From positions 1 to 64,000 of the IMG/VR virus record IMGVR_UViG_3300042450_000799: DNA of 64,000 bases; one strand, written 5' to 3'. Numbering within the stretch: position 1 is the first letter of the stretch; each line of letters starts with the position of its first letter. A program made the position numbers and the translations under genes. This document shows positions 17,872 to 27,766 of this stretch, piece by piece. This DNA is from a virus. Below the pieces are notes generated by a model, which searched no databases, was not told the DNA's origin, and saw only the letters and a program-made list of their open reading frames with translations.

Positions 17872-18810
17872 TTATAGTATTAATTCATTTATTGTTATTG
17901 AACATTTAGTTCTTTTTTTAATGTTTTCTTCCCAAGGAATAAACTCCAAATTTTTAATTCCCCCAATAATTTCAGGTGATATATTATTTTTAAATCCTTC
18001 TATAATTGAATATTTATGGTCTAAATGAAACGCCCCGTCAACACCAGAATTATTTCTTTTTCCATAATTAGGTAATTGATTGATAGATTGTTGTCTTGTG
18101 AACCTCATAACATCATTTTTATATTTTTTATAATCATCTTTAATATTTAAGTATTTGTCATATGATATCCCTCTAAATCTTTTTACAGTACCAACCGAGT
18201 TTCCCTCACTCATATTTCTACGATAATCGGTTAATTGTAAATATTTGTCAATAAAAGATTTTGTTAATCCTAACTGACAACCAATTTCTTCAGTATTTTT
18301 ATAATCATCCAAATACAACTTTTTAATTAAACTAATTTGTTCTTCAGATAAGTTAATTTTAACACCATTACTACGACCTTTCCTTAATATATTTTTTTCT
18401 TTTAAAATTCTTTTAATTGGTGTAATACTGACATTAAAATCTATTGAAATTTTTTTTGCCGATAACCCTTCGTTATATTTTTTAATTATTGTATCAATAT
18501 CGTCAACACTAAATTCTTTTTTAGTTTTATCTCTATCTTCAATCCAAACATTTTTTTCAATCAAAATAGTTTTAACATTTTTGCGACCAATATTTATCAT
18601 CATACTCACCTCACTATAACTAACCCCATTTTTATATAATTTAACTACCTCGCTAACAACCTCATCACTATATATTTTTTTCATGTGAGTTGGAGAACAG
18701 TTATTACACTTCCAATTTTCTCGGATAGAACATTTTAACCTACTTTTAGTAGTGTAAGATTGTATTCCCCCACAATTAAAACAAGTTTTAATATATTCTT
18801 TATTACTCAT
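17872..18810 (-). CDS. free-standing HNH homing endonuclease
   Basis: A 312-residue protein. The N-terminal zinc ribbon has CFNCGG and CNNCSP. Three successive helix-turn-helix-like segments follow (about 45-80, 100-135 and 155-190), each with a K-LY-x-xG-S/A pattern. The C-terminal HNH-type nuclease motif has AFHLDHKYSI, then NLEFIPWEENIKKR. This is the layout of phage homing endonucleases with DNA-recognition modules. It splits the baseplate operon between the 395- and 302-aa genes but has its own TATTTAT motif four bases upstream of its ATG. It shows no intron or intein context, so it is free-standing. Confidence 0.8.
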   Translation of the reverse strand: MSNKEYIKTCFNCGGIQSYTTKSRLKCSIRENWKCNNCSPTHMKKIYSDEVVSEVVKLYKNGVSYSEVSMMINIGRKNVKTILIEKNVWIEDRDKTKKEFSVDDIDTIIKKYNEGLSAKKISIDFNVSITPIKRILKEKNILRKGRSNGVKINLSEEQISLIKKLYLDDYKNTEEIGCQLGLTKSFIDKYLQLTDYRRNMSEGNSVGTVKRFRGISYDKYLNIKDDYKKYKNDVMRFTRQQSINQLPNYGKRNNSGVDGAFHLDHKYSIIEGFKNNISPEIIGGIKNLEFIPWEENIKKRTKCSITINELIL

Positions 18811-18814
18811 AACA

Positions 18815-18821
18815 ATAAATA
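18815..18821 (-). promoter_or_regulatory. TATTTAT late-type motif, HNH gene
   Basis: TATTTAT on the coding strand in ATATTTATTGTT, four bases before the ATG at 18810. A mobile gene carrying the phage motif would explain how it avoids polar effects on the operon. Confidence 0.5.
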
Positions 18822-18827
18822 TCCATT

Positions 18828-20015
18828 TTATATTTTTATAACATTGAAAAACTTAAACCCATACTTTTCAAGGTCACCAACATTATCAACTTCCCCTAAT
18901 CTCTCAAGTCTCTCTAATGCCGAGTTTTTACCTCTCTCAATGAAGACGTTGGATTGTATTTCTGCTTCATCAATTACATTTAATAATACTTCATTTTTTG
19001 TTATTGCCGAACAAACCATCATGTCAGGGGTCATTCCAGAAGAATAAACCGTAAATACAGTGGTTCCATCGTTATAATCATAGTAGTTAATGTCATTAAT
19101 TGTATAGGCGGTGTATAGGTTATCGATAGATGGCCCAAAAAATGTCCCAACATTACCCGAGGTACCTGTCACCTGAATACCTATTTTATATTTCCCACCA
19201 AATAAACCAGGATTATATTTACTACCGTATTGAGTTAAGTCATTCATCGTTGAATTTGTATACCCCGTAATTAGGAATGGAACTGTGGTGTAATTATAAC
19301 TTGACTGATCATATACATCACAATTAGAATCCCCCGTAAATAAATAATCATACATAAATGATGTTCCTGTCCAATTCCCCCCCGCAGGTGTGAAATACGC
19401 AGTTCCATTAGGGTTAGTGGCAATAATATTCGTAAATGGTACCGTAACATCTTTTTTAACCACATTATAACCCCACGGACTCATCCCAGACATTGTAATA
19501 GTATAGTTACCATTAGAGGCATAAGTGTGAGCATAATAATTAGGAGCTGTATAAGGAACTAATTCTAATGGTGAACCATCTCCCCAATCAATTTGGTAAG
19601 TCGCAAATGATAAATACTTTTTAAATTCAGACTCTGAAGTATTATAAAAATAATAGGTATAAGGTGAAAATGTTGTTGCGGAAAATAAAAAATTAGTCAT
19701 TGTTTCTTTTTGTATGACCATTCCATCAAACACGGAATAATATCCAATATCAATTGTGGTTTCAGTTAATAATATAGGTATGGTTAATCCTGTTAATAAA
19801 GAATCCCCACTTGTACCACCACTCACAATTTGTGACATTCCCGAATACACCCGAGTATATCCAGTGTATTGACTAGTTGTGGTAGTTGTCGTTATATCAC
19901 AACAAGGATCCCCACTTAAATTAAATTGTGATGTACCAGCATCGTAAGATGCAAGAAATAAATCTCCATTAATAACTTCCGGGGAAATTCGTATACTATA
20001 ATATCTATCGTCCAT
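18828..20015 (-). CDS. PKD-domain baseplate-operon protein
   Basis: A 395-residue protein. Near the N-terminus is Cys-Cys-Asp-Ile followed by poly-Thr (about residues 37-47), the same linker type as in the fibre proteins. A PKD-like domain lies at about 140-185: WGDGSP followed by HTYASNGNYTITMSG. The C-terminal 60 residues (ITKNEVLLNVIDEAEIQS and ERGKNSALERLERLGEVDN) look like a conserved docking segment. It overlaps its upstream neighbour by one base (TAATG). A baseplate-attached surface protein is inferred. The gene order suggests that it was originally next to the 302-aa gene before the HNH gene arrived. Confidence 0.6.
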   Translation of the reverse strand: MDDRYYSIRISPEVINGDLFLASYDAGTSQFNLSGDPCCDITTTTTTSQYTGYTRVYSGMSQIVSGGTSGDSLLTGLTIPILLTETTIDIGYYSVFDGMVIQKETMTNFLFSATTFSPYTYYFYNTSESEFKKYLSFATYQIDWGDGSPLELVPYTAPNYYAHTYASNGNYTITMSGMSPWGYNVVKKDVTVPFTNIIATNPNGTAYFTPAGGNWTGTSFMYDYLFTGDSNCDVYDQSSYNYTTVPFLITGYTNSTMNDLTQYGSKYNPGLFGGKYKIGIQVTGTSGNVGTFFGPSIDNLYTAYTINDINYYDYNDGTTVFTVYSSGMTPDMMVCSAITKNEVLLNVIDEAEIQSNVFIERGKNSALERLERLGEVDNVGDLEKYGFKFFNVIKI

Positions 20016-20827
20016 TATGGGTTAATATATTCATACCATTTTATTGGTGAACCCGCACCTATACGGCTATTTAAATAATCAAATACTTGGTAAGTTTTTG
20101 TGGTATAATCTAAAACCACTTTATTATAAAAGTATCTACCACCATCAAATATGAATTTATCGGGTAAAATTCCTTGTGGTTCATTCATCATCTTAACGAA
20201 AACACCAAATCTGCCGTCAAAAAATTTAGCTGACATGTAGAATGTATCAATATTTAAATAAGTTATATCTTTCAACCAATAAATAAAAAACCCTTCTTTA
20301 TCACCAACAAAATCCAGAGTATAAGACGGTTTTCTAATATCAACATTTGGTGTTAATGGTGATATACTCACATTTTCAGTCGCCCCTTGTTGTACAGGAA
20401 TTATGATTGTAAAATAATTAGTTTGACTTTGGGAATCTTTTGTGTCGTAAAAATCAAGTTTAAAAAAAGATTTGGTAAACGGTTTTTCATAAAAATAAAC
20501 CTGTGTTGGTGAAAACCCAGATGGTACCGCATTTGGGAATAAATAACTATTAACCCAATCGGTTGATGTTGTAGACGCAATCACAGGAACACTAGAGTCA
20601 TAAAAATGAAAATCATATTTAATTTCAGTTTTTTGATTTGGTTCATAAGATAAATGACTAAATCTTGATACCTCATAATCTTTAGCAATACCAATAACAT
20701 CCGTTAAAACATCTTCTTCATAAATCTCAATACTATCATCTCTACCATAGAAATCCCATTTAATTTCAATAGGTAAATCGATAGCTTTGTTTCCCGTTGG
20801 GATGGTAAATAAAAATTTGTTACTCAC
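20015..20827 (-). CDS. baseplate-operon structural protein
   Basis: About 270 residues with no recognised motif; rich in aromatic residues and beta-strand-forming stretches, with no Thr/Pro linker. The likely start is GTG at 20827 (giving MSNKFLFTIPTG), overlapping the previous stop by eight bases; a TTG three codons earlier is the alternative. The stop overlaps the next ATG (TAATG). The tight coupling on both sides indicates a baseplate or wedge subunit. I do not recognise the family. Confidence 0.55.
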   Translation of the reverse strand: MSNKFLFTIPTGNKAIDLPIEIKWDFYGRDDSIEIYEEDVLTDVIGIAKDYEVSRFSHLSYEPNQKTEIKYDFHFYDSSVPVIASTTSTDWVNSYLFPNAVPSGFSPTQVYFYEKPFTKSFFKLDFYDTKDSQSQTNYFTIIIPVQQGATENVSISPLTPNVDIRKPSYTLDFVGDKEGFFIYWLKDITYLNIDTFYMSAKFFDGRFGVFVKMMNEPQGILPDKFIFDGGRYFYNKVVLDYTTKTYQVFDYLNSRIGAGSPIKWYEYINP

Positions 20828-22607
20828 AATTATCAATGGTTGGATCTGCGATTATGGTTTGTTCACTATAATTAGTTCCTTCTGGTATTATTCTAAAAAT
20901 AATATTACGAAAAGGGTAGTGAACACCGTTTAAAAAGGGGTAATTTACGCCAATACCACCACTATCAACAAACCCATACGGATATAAATCTCTCCATATA
21001 AACGAATCTTTAGTTGTTGAGAAATGAGCATAATCCGGTATCCCAACAACATTTTTAATATCACCATCTTCAATATAATCTGAAAACACCCTTGTTGTTA
21101 ACACATGATGTGGTTGATAATAATACCCAAGTTGATTCTCCACCGTAGTCCCAATTCTAAATGAAAAAGGATTAAATCTTAATTTGTGAAATATGTTTGA
21201 GACAACCCTCTCTTTTTGGTCATAATCATTCCATTCACAATAATCACCATCAATAACATCCCCCTCTTTAAGGGATTCAATATATGTGAATGTTATTGGC
21301 CCTGATGCTGGGCCAAACCCTGTACTAATAGGGGTTGTATACGTATTAATTGGGAAATTACAATCGGAATTACTTTGTCCATTCGACCACCAAGAACTAG
21401 GTTGACCTAATGGGTTTAAAGGTAAGTTAAATTCAAACCCTTGTTTTAATCCGTGATATCCTCCCAACCCATCTGGTATACCAAACATCCATCCAAAATA
21501 ACCTTTATATATAACGGTAAAGAATAATTCAGTTATTGGTCTTTTTTGGTTATCTCTAATCGGATTAACACTAATATCTTTATTAAAAGATAATGTATAA
21601 GATTGAGACCCTTCTTTAATTGATACTCTAGCGATATGGTCAGGTGTTAATCCACTACTTTCATATTGTTTCTTTTGTCCAAAAACATTTTGCTCAAATC
21701 CAGCTTTAACTAAAATAGCATTTTCCGATTCTGTTAATAATTTATTTCTTCTAACATAATACGTTGAAATCGTATCCGCCTCATGGTCATTTAATATCAC
21801 CCTTTTTGCCGTCCCTATTACACCATCATTAAAAACTCCAGGTAAGTATCCAACATCAATAATGTTAAAAACATATTGTTCGCTACCAAAAGTATCAACC
21901 CCTAAAGAATCTATTTGAAATTTATCAATACCATTGTATAAAAAATTTAACTTAACAAATTCACCAACCGACATTCCGTGTTTAACGGGACATCTAAATG
22001 AAATCGTATTCATACCATTATGGGTAGTATTCTCAATAATAAAAGGAATCCCATCGCCCACAACCCACGTCATTGATGCGAACGTCTTTTTATCCGTTGC
22101 GGTCATAATTTTAGTATAATCATTTTCATACCCATAACTAACAAAGAAGTTCCAATTGTAACTTGACGCGCTTTGGGGTATAAATGTTAAATGTTCATTC
22201 GGTGATTGGGTATATCCCATAACATTATAATCTGTTCTAATAAAATCAAATTCATTATACTGGGGAAATCCTGACCACGACACATCGTTAGGGGGATTAG
22301 TACATTGGTCAATAGTCGCAGCAATCGAATTTATATAATATAAATTATTTTCAAATGGGGGGTAATTGGTAAATCCGGAATAAGAGTTTTGAAATAAAAG
22401 TGAAAATTTACACGTAGGTCTAATAACATCAGAATTTTGTCGTTCATCATTAAAAAGTCGTTCTAAATCAACATCAATATTTCTATCAAACTCAACATTC
22501 TCTTTTACTGTCTGTATTAATGGTACGTTAAATAATAATGTTGTGTCCGGAGCGGATTTATAACGTAACGAACCTAAAATTACCCTAATATCTTGTCTAT
22601 TTCCCAT
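20820..22607 (-). CDS. baseplate-operon structural protein
   Basis: A 595-residue protein, unrecognised. It is aromatic- and Asn-rich, with no transmembrane segment or linker. The sequence MGNRQDIRVILGSLRYKSAP at the N-terminus and a C-terminal IFRIIPEGTNYSEQ give no diagnostic match from memory. Its ATG comes just after the stop of the 1694-aa gene (TAATATG). It belongs to the same transcript as gp6-, gp25- and gp7-like genes, so a structural role in the baseplate is the working inference. Confidence 0.55.
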   Translation of the reverse strand: MGNRQDIRVILGSLRYKSAPDTTLLFNVPLIQTVKENVEFDRNIDVDLERLFNDERQNSDVIRPTCKFSLLFQNSYSGFTNYPPFENNLYYINSIAATIDQCTNPPNDVSWSGFPQYNEFDFIRTDYNVMGYTQSPNEHLTFIPQSASSYNWNFFVSYGYENDYTKIMTATDKKTFASMTWVVGDGIPFIIENTTHNGMNTISFRCPVKHGMSVGEFVKLNFLYNGIDKFQIDSLGVDTFGSEQYVFNIIDVGYLPGVFNDGVIGTAKRVILNDHEADTISTYYVRRNKLLTESENAILVKAGFEQNVFGQKKQYESSGLTPDHIARVSIKEGSQSYTLSFNKDISVNPIRDNQKRPITELFFTVIYKGYFGWMFGIPDGLGGYHGLKQGFEFNLPLNPLGQPSSWWSNGQSNSDCNFPINTYTTPISTGFGPASGPITFTYIESLKEGDVIDGDYCEWNDYDQKERVVSNIFHKLRFNPFSFRIGTTVENQLGYYYQPHHVLTTRVFSDYIEDGDIKNVVGIPDYAHFSTTKDSFIWRDLYPYGFVDSGGIGVNYPFLNGVHYPFRNIIFRIIPEGTNYSEQTIIADPTIDNCE

Positions 22608-22608
22608 A

Positions 22609-25600
22609 TTAATCAGTTATTGTTTCAAATGATAACCATTTAGTCGCAAATCTATCGAAAGATGTTTTACCCTTTTTAAGTCCAAAATAAAAATGGAATG
22701 GTGCCCCTACGGTTATTGTTCTGGATAATGGTATATTAGGGTCTTGTGTTGTAGGGTTAGGTTCATATAGACCAGCACCATCAACTTGATATATATACCC
22801 TTTAAAATCTTTAATGTTTGACGTTGATCCTCTAAAATATCTTGAATTTGGGTCAAGCCTATCCAAAGTTTGGTATTTATGTGTGAAAAACTTAAATCCA
22901 CTAATTGGTGATGTATACCAATCATTACTTTGACTACCAAAGATACTATCACCGACCGAATTTGATTTAACTTCCCATTGATATAACGGGATTTCTTGAG
23001 TAAACACGTTGATATTATTGAACGTGCACGAATCCGTAATCGCAGCATTATTATTAATAATCGTTCTCCGAGGTGTAATAAAGTCTCTAACTTGAGTATC
23101 AGATGAAAAGAATATACCAATAATCCCATTACCAACGGTAAAACTATTAAAATAAATAGGGTCTTGGGGTGGACCTGGAGCTGTCGGATAATTCTCTGGC
23201 TCAAAATCAGCAACCCCCAACTCAGAACTAATCGATATCATTTGAGCATAATCCGCATCCACAAATTGTTTACTTCTTTTATCAAAATAAGATAAAACAT
23301 TTGCCCCTCCTGTCCCAAACATTTGACCCAAGAAACTTGTATTCGTTAATCTACTAATAATAAATAAATTTAAAATCTCAGAAATATCTGTAAATGTTGT
23401 TTCACCTAAATTATTAACAACATACCCATCATAATCATCGGACATCGTAATTTCTTGTAGATACTGACTTCTAGGTCCTAAGTCCATAATTGTTGTTGGA
23501 TATTTTAAATTTTTAGAATTCCCACCATAAGTGCCACTACCTGACAAAGGTGTTGGAGCATCCGACCCAATAAACCCAACACCATTTTTCCATGGACTAC
23601 TCCTATAATAAAAATTGTTTGTGGGATGTAAAACCAATGTGTCCCTACAATATTTACTATAAGGTCGATTTAAAGAATCATAAAATCTATCATTTTTAAA
23701 TGAAAACGCGTATAACGATCCATTAATCCAATTGTTAGTGAATATATGAGACCATACATTACGACAAGCAGCAAACGTTATTTGTAATCTTGACGACCAT
23801 TCAGTAATTAAACGAAGATCCCTCGGTAAACTTAAAAAGATTGTCGTTACTAATACATAACACCCATTTACCATAATATTTTTACCTTCACATGTATAAC
23901 AGTCGTCACCATCTGGTGCAACGTCAACTTCATTTACATTTGGTAGATAACAACTTAATGGAACCATACCCCCACAAGTAAAGGTCTCTAAAATCGATGT
24001 GCTCACACCTGTAAAAGCTTCTTCTGAAAATTCTCCCGAATCAGAAATAGATGGAGAATTAGAAGCAGTACCTCCCAACGTAGACGATGTCCCTTCATCA
24101 CTAATTAAAAACGCCCCAAAGCTAGTATTACTATGTAATGCGTAACTATTATTAAGATTATTAACTACTGATGTGGATGTTGGTAATCTGTCCGATCTCA
24201 TAACAATTTGATTACCCGAAGAACCTAAATTAGTATAACTATATGTTCCCGAATATCTTGGTGCGTAATAAATAGCATTATAACCAAGATACGAATTATT
24301 AGGTTTCATTATAATATTTTGTAACATAACGGATCCCCCATCAACAATCTCATTTATAAAATAACCTCTATTATCCGATGAATAAGTATTAACCGTCCAA
24401 TCATAATATCCGCAGATCCCAGGGATAGGTGGTAGCCAAACATATTGATCCCACTCAATTGTAAATCCATTATACGCCCAATCAATTAATGGATCAGGAA
24501 CGAATGAATTAATTGATGCGGATTTAGTAGACAGTTCAGTATGACAAGCCGCATATAACCCTGGTGATCCCGCAGCAGGGACAAAACTAATATTACTATC
24601 ATCAAGAGATGAATAATAACTTGGTAAATTTGATGTAAAACCCGTAAAACCAGCATTTGCTGGGATAGGTTCAGGTAGAAAATGAAATGAGTCATAATAT
24701 AAATTCTCAGTAGTCCATGGATCTGATTGTGTAACATCAGATGTCATATTATGTCTAACAGAAGCAAACGACCCTTGTATTGGGTAATTTAATTTATACA
24801 GTAATGTTGGCCCACCCACAACTAACGACGGAACACTAGTTGGATATCCAAATAATTTACTTAAATCGTATGAATTTTGTAACCTTGTTGAGTTAGGGTC
24901 AACACCTCTAACTAAAAACGTCAAAACTTGTAAACCCCCATCTAAATATGACTGTAAAGGATTCTCCCTCAGAATAAGAGGTGAACCAGACCCAGCTGAA
25001 GATTCAAACGCACAATTATTACCAGTAACATATGTGAAAACCATATCGTTATTTAAATAACGATTATTTAAAGTAATGTCACTACCAACAGGGTTAGATA
25101 ACCCTGAGAATGAATTATATGTCATTGCCGTAATAACTTGATAATATTCAATATCAATTGGGAATTTGGCGTATAATGCATCAGTAGGATCTTGATTTAT
25201 TATATATAGTGAGTTTGGTGGCGATATCGTACCTGACCCATCAGGGTTCGCATAATTAATTTGTAACGTTCCCGAATTATTTATAGTTGTTCCTGTTATA
25301 CTTTTACTTCCAAATTGGTTATATGTAGTAAACCCAGTAATATTAACATCTGTTGATAACATAGGGTCTTGGAAGGAAATTAATTGTCCTGGTTGAAGTA
25401 GGGATGAGTTAGATGGTTGACATGAAATAACCAATACATTATCATAATGAAATTTTGCCAATGGATTATTTAATGTTGTGTCAAACGTAACTTTAATCCT
25501 ATTCTCCCCACCACCTGGATTTAAACCACCAAGATTATCAAAATATTTAGCTTTATTATTGAATAAATTAATTCTTTCCGCCAAAGTAATACTTGTTGTG

Positions 25601-27693
25601 AATATCTGTCCGTTATTACTAGGATCCCCATATGACTGAAGTTGAGGGGCTAATGATGTTGGTGTTGGGTGAAGAGTGTCTATATACGCACCCCCCATTA
25701 TATTTTGAAACTTATATGGTTCCGACCATCCAGGATTAACATTTTGATAATTACCCGCTAATGTATATGTTGATAAAAATGCTGAGGATGGAGGCTGGGG
25801 TGGAATAGACCCACCAACACTAGCGGCCGAAGCTCCCGTTTCATCAATTGATGTACCTTCATCACACGAACACATTTCACAGTCAGGGTACGATAAATTA
25901 GGTATGGTTATGTTTTTGAAATTTTCTCTAACCTTATATATCTTAATTGTTAAAAACGTAACTGTAATCGCCCCAAGTAAACAAGCCAAACCAATTAATG
26001 CAAATGGTAAAATTAAAAGTAACGCAGGAAAAGACACCCCCGCTGCTATAAAATTTTGAACCGCTAAAGTAATCAGATATAAACCCAACATTACTAAAAG
26101 TGGTATTAATACGAAATTAACCAAAAAAGCAAAAATGTGCATCAAGATTACTGTTATGTACACCAAGGGTTTTGTTATAAAAAATAATATAATAAATAAC
26201 AAATAAATAAGATCAAATCTTAATACAGAATCATTAGTAGGATATTTAACAATCTCACTTTCACATGAATCATCCATGATATTTTTAATCGATACCATCC
26301 TATTTGATAAATATCCTTTCCTATATTGATCCATTAATTGTGAAACGGTATAAACTTTATTATACATCATCTCATAAAAAGTATCTTCACAATTAACAGC
26401 CGATGGTACATCCGCATAATCATTCCAATCTAAGCTAAACGCATATGATTTAATCGCGTCTTGATAGATAACACTTGACGGGGAATATTTTAGAGGGTCG
26501 TCATCACTACTTACCCACCCATACTCTCTAATATTAGGTACCAAGAAATATCCTCTCTTAACCGGCTCACTCAATGTTGTAGACTGATTCCATTTTACTT
26601 TAAAACGATATTTCCCCTTTGTTGGGACACCCTTTTTAGAATCATTAGATAAAACTCTCTCCCCAAACTCATTAGTGATCACATAATCCATATTCATTGG
26701 GACATCAATTAACCAAGTTCCATTATCATCAATGACTTGACCACCACCCTCTAATTCAACAGTCTCCAATATAGGTTGACCATTAATATCAGGATAAATT
26801 GTTTGTCTTATGGCTAAAATTTCTCCAGGACCCGCAACTAAATTACAAAGGTTCCCTTGTTTTACTTTTGGTTTACAATTTCTTTTCTGAAACTGATCGT
26901 CATTAGATGACATAATAGACCCCATGAATATTGATGTTGGGGTTATCAAAATATTAGCCCCCGATGTCAAATCAAAATCAGTTCTTGTTACTCCTAAATT
27001 ACAAACCTCAGGTTGTCCCCATAATGGTTCCACCTCAATATTATTATTCAAACTTATTATTTGAGGTAATTCATTTAAATTTGTCGAGCTTTTAAATTTA
27101 TTTCCAGCAACTTGATCCGGAGTAGCAACACCCATACGAATTAAATCCTGAGGTGATAATGAAAACTCCCCAATGTCCGATAAATCAACATCAACATGAA
27201 TTGTTTGATCCCCAGTTGGTACACCAAATATCATGTAATCACCACTTTCATTAGTTTTTGCCGTATACTTATAATACTTGTCATAAACCTCAATAAGTGT
27301 TGGTTCAACTAAAACATCATGTTTATCAAAAAAAGAACCTGTTGGTGAATGATTACTATATGATGGTAGATATGGTAATAAATTATATCTATATCCATCC
27401 TCATTTAAATCTGTTAATGTTTTATATGGATATAACTCGGAAATAATAGGGTTTGCTGCGTCAGTATCCGATAAAGGTATAAAGACCGATACTTTGGCAT
27501 TAGGTATTCCAAAACCATCATTCGCGGTAACTCTACCAATAACAACCCCATAATCGGAACATTGTCTTGTATATATTTGACTCGGTAATATTTTAAGGGA
27601 TAAAATCTCAAGATATTCAAAATCTTGGTCGATTAAAATCTTAATTGATTTATCCACCCCTACTTGAGTTCTTATCCTATATGAATTTGACAT
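22609..27693 (-). CDS. giant baseplate-operon protein with internal membrane segments
   Basis: A 1694-residue protein. Residues about 45-75 (YGVVIGRVTANDGFGIPNAK, then VSVFIPLSD) look like a carboxypeptidase-regulatory/transthyretin-like beta domain, with another TNESGDYMIFGVPTG piece at about 145-160. Near residues 490-598 is a block with three or four long hydrophobic stretches (FDLIYLLFIILFFITKPLVY, FLVNFVLIPLLVMLGLYLIT, LLLILPFALIGLACLLGAIT), followed by CEMCSC. The remaining ~1090 residues are mostly beta-type. Membrane helices are unexpected in a virion protein. The protein might insert into the host membrane during infection. It has a TATTTAT motif 15 bases upstream and heads a coupled block. 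Confidence 0.65.
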   Translation of the reverse strand: MSNSYRIRTQVGVDKSIKILIDQDFEYLEILSLKILPSQIYTRQCSDYGVVIGRVTANDGFGIPNAKVSVFIPLSDTDAANPIISELYPYKTLTDLNEDGYRYNLLPYLPSYSNHSPTGSFFDKHDVLVEPTLIEVYDKYYKYTAKTNESGDYMIFGVPTGDQTIHVDVDLSDIGEFSLSPQDLIRMGVATPDQVAGNKFKSSTNLNELPQIISLNNNIEVEPLWGQPEVCNLGVTRTDFDLTSGANILITPTSIFMGSIMSSNDDQFQKRNCKPKVKQGNLCNLVAGPGEILAIRQTIYPDINGQPILETVELEGGGQVIDDNGTWLIDVPMNMDYVITNEFGERVLSNDSKKGVPTKGKYRFKVKWNQSTTLSEPVKRGYFLVPNIREYGWVSSDDDPLKYSPSSVIYQDAIKSYAFSLDWNDYADVPSAVNCEDTFYEMMYNKVYTVSQLMDQYRKGYLSNRMVSIKNIMDDSCESEIVKYPTNDSVLRFDLIYLLFIILFFITKPLVYITVILMHIFAFLVNFVLIPLLVMLGLYLITLAVQNFIAAGVSFPALLLILPFALIGLACLLGAITVTFLTIKIYKVRENFKNITIPNLSYPDCEMCSCDEGTSIDETGASAASVGGSIPPQPPSSAFLSTYTLAGNYQNVNPGWSEPYKFQNIMGGAYIDTLHPTPTSLAPQLQSYGDPSNNGQIFTTSITLAERINLFNNKAKYFDNLGGLNPGGGENRIKVTFDTTLNNPLAKFHYDNVLVISCQPSNSSLLQPGQLISFQDPMLSTDVNITGFTTYNQFGSKSITGTTINNSGTLQINYANPDGSGTISPPNSLYIINQDPTDALYAKFPIDIEYYQVITAMTYNSFSGLSNPVGSDITLNNRYLNNDMVFTYVTGNNCAFESSAGSGSPLILRENPLQSYLDGGLQVLTFLVRGVDPNSTRLQNSYDLSKLFGYPTSVPSLVVGGPTLLYKLNYPIQGSFASVRHNMTSDVTQSDPWTTENLYYDSFHFLPEPIPANAGFTGFTSNLPSYYSSLDDSNISFVPAAGSPGLYAACHTELSTKSASINSFVPDPLIDWAYNGFTIEWDQYVWLPPIPGICGYYDWTVNTYSSDNRGYFINEIVDGGSVMLQNIIMKPNNSYLGYNAIYYAPRYSGTYSYTNLGSSGNQIVMRSDRLPTSTSVVNNLNNSYALHSNTSFGAFLISDEGTSSTLGGTASNSPSISDSGEFSEEAFTGVSTSILETFTCGGMVPLSCYLPNVNEVDVAPDGDDCYTCEGKNIMVNGCYVLVTTIFLSLPRDLRLITEWSSRLQITFAACRNVWSHIFTNNWINGSLYAFSFKNDRFYDSLNRPYSKYCRDTLVLHPTNNFYYRSSPWKNGVGFIGSDAPTPLSGSGTYGGNSKNLKYPTTIMDLGPRSQYLQEITMSDDYDGYVVNNLGETTFTDISEILNLFIISRLTNTSFLGQMFGTGGANVLSYFDKRSKQFVDADYAQMISISSELGVADFEPENYPTAPGPPQDPIYFNSFTVGNGIIGIFFSSDTQVRDFITPRRTIINNNAAITDSCTFNNINVFTQEIPLYQWEVKSNSVGDSIFGSQSNDWYTSPISGFKFFTHKYQTLDRLDPNSRYFRGSTSNIKDFKGYIYQVDGAGLYEPNPTTQDPNIPLSRTITVGAPFHFYFGLKKGKTSFDRFATKWLSFETITD

Positions 27694-27708
27694 TATTGGT
27701 CTTTTTTG

Positions 27709-27715
27709 ATAAATA
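27709..27715 (-). promoter_or_regulatory. TATTTAT late-type motif, 1694-aa protein
   Basis: TATTTAT on the coding strand in CTATTTATCAAAAAA, 15 bases before the ATG at 27693. Confidence 0.5.
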
Positions 27716-27766
27716 GTTTATATGCTACTTTCAAAAAGATAAACCATTATTTATATAAATAAATTA

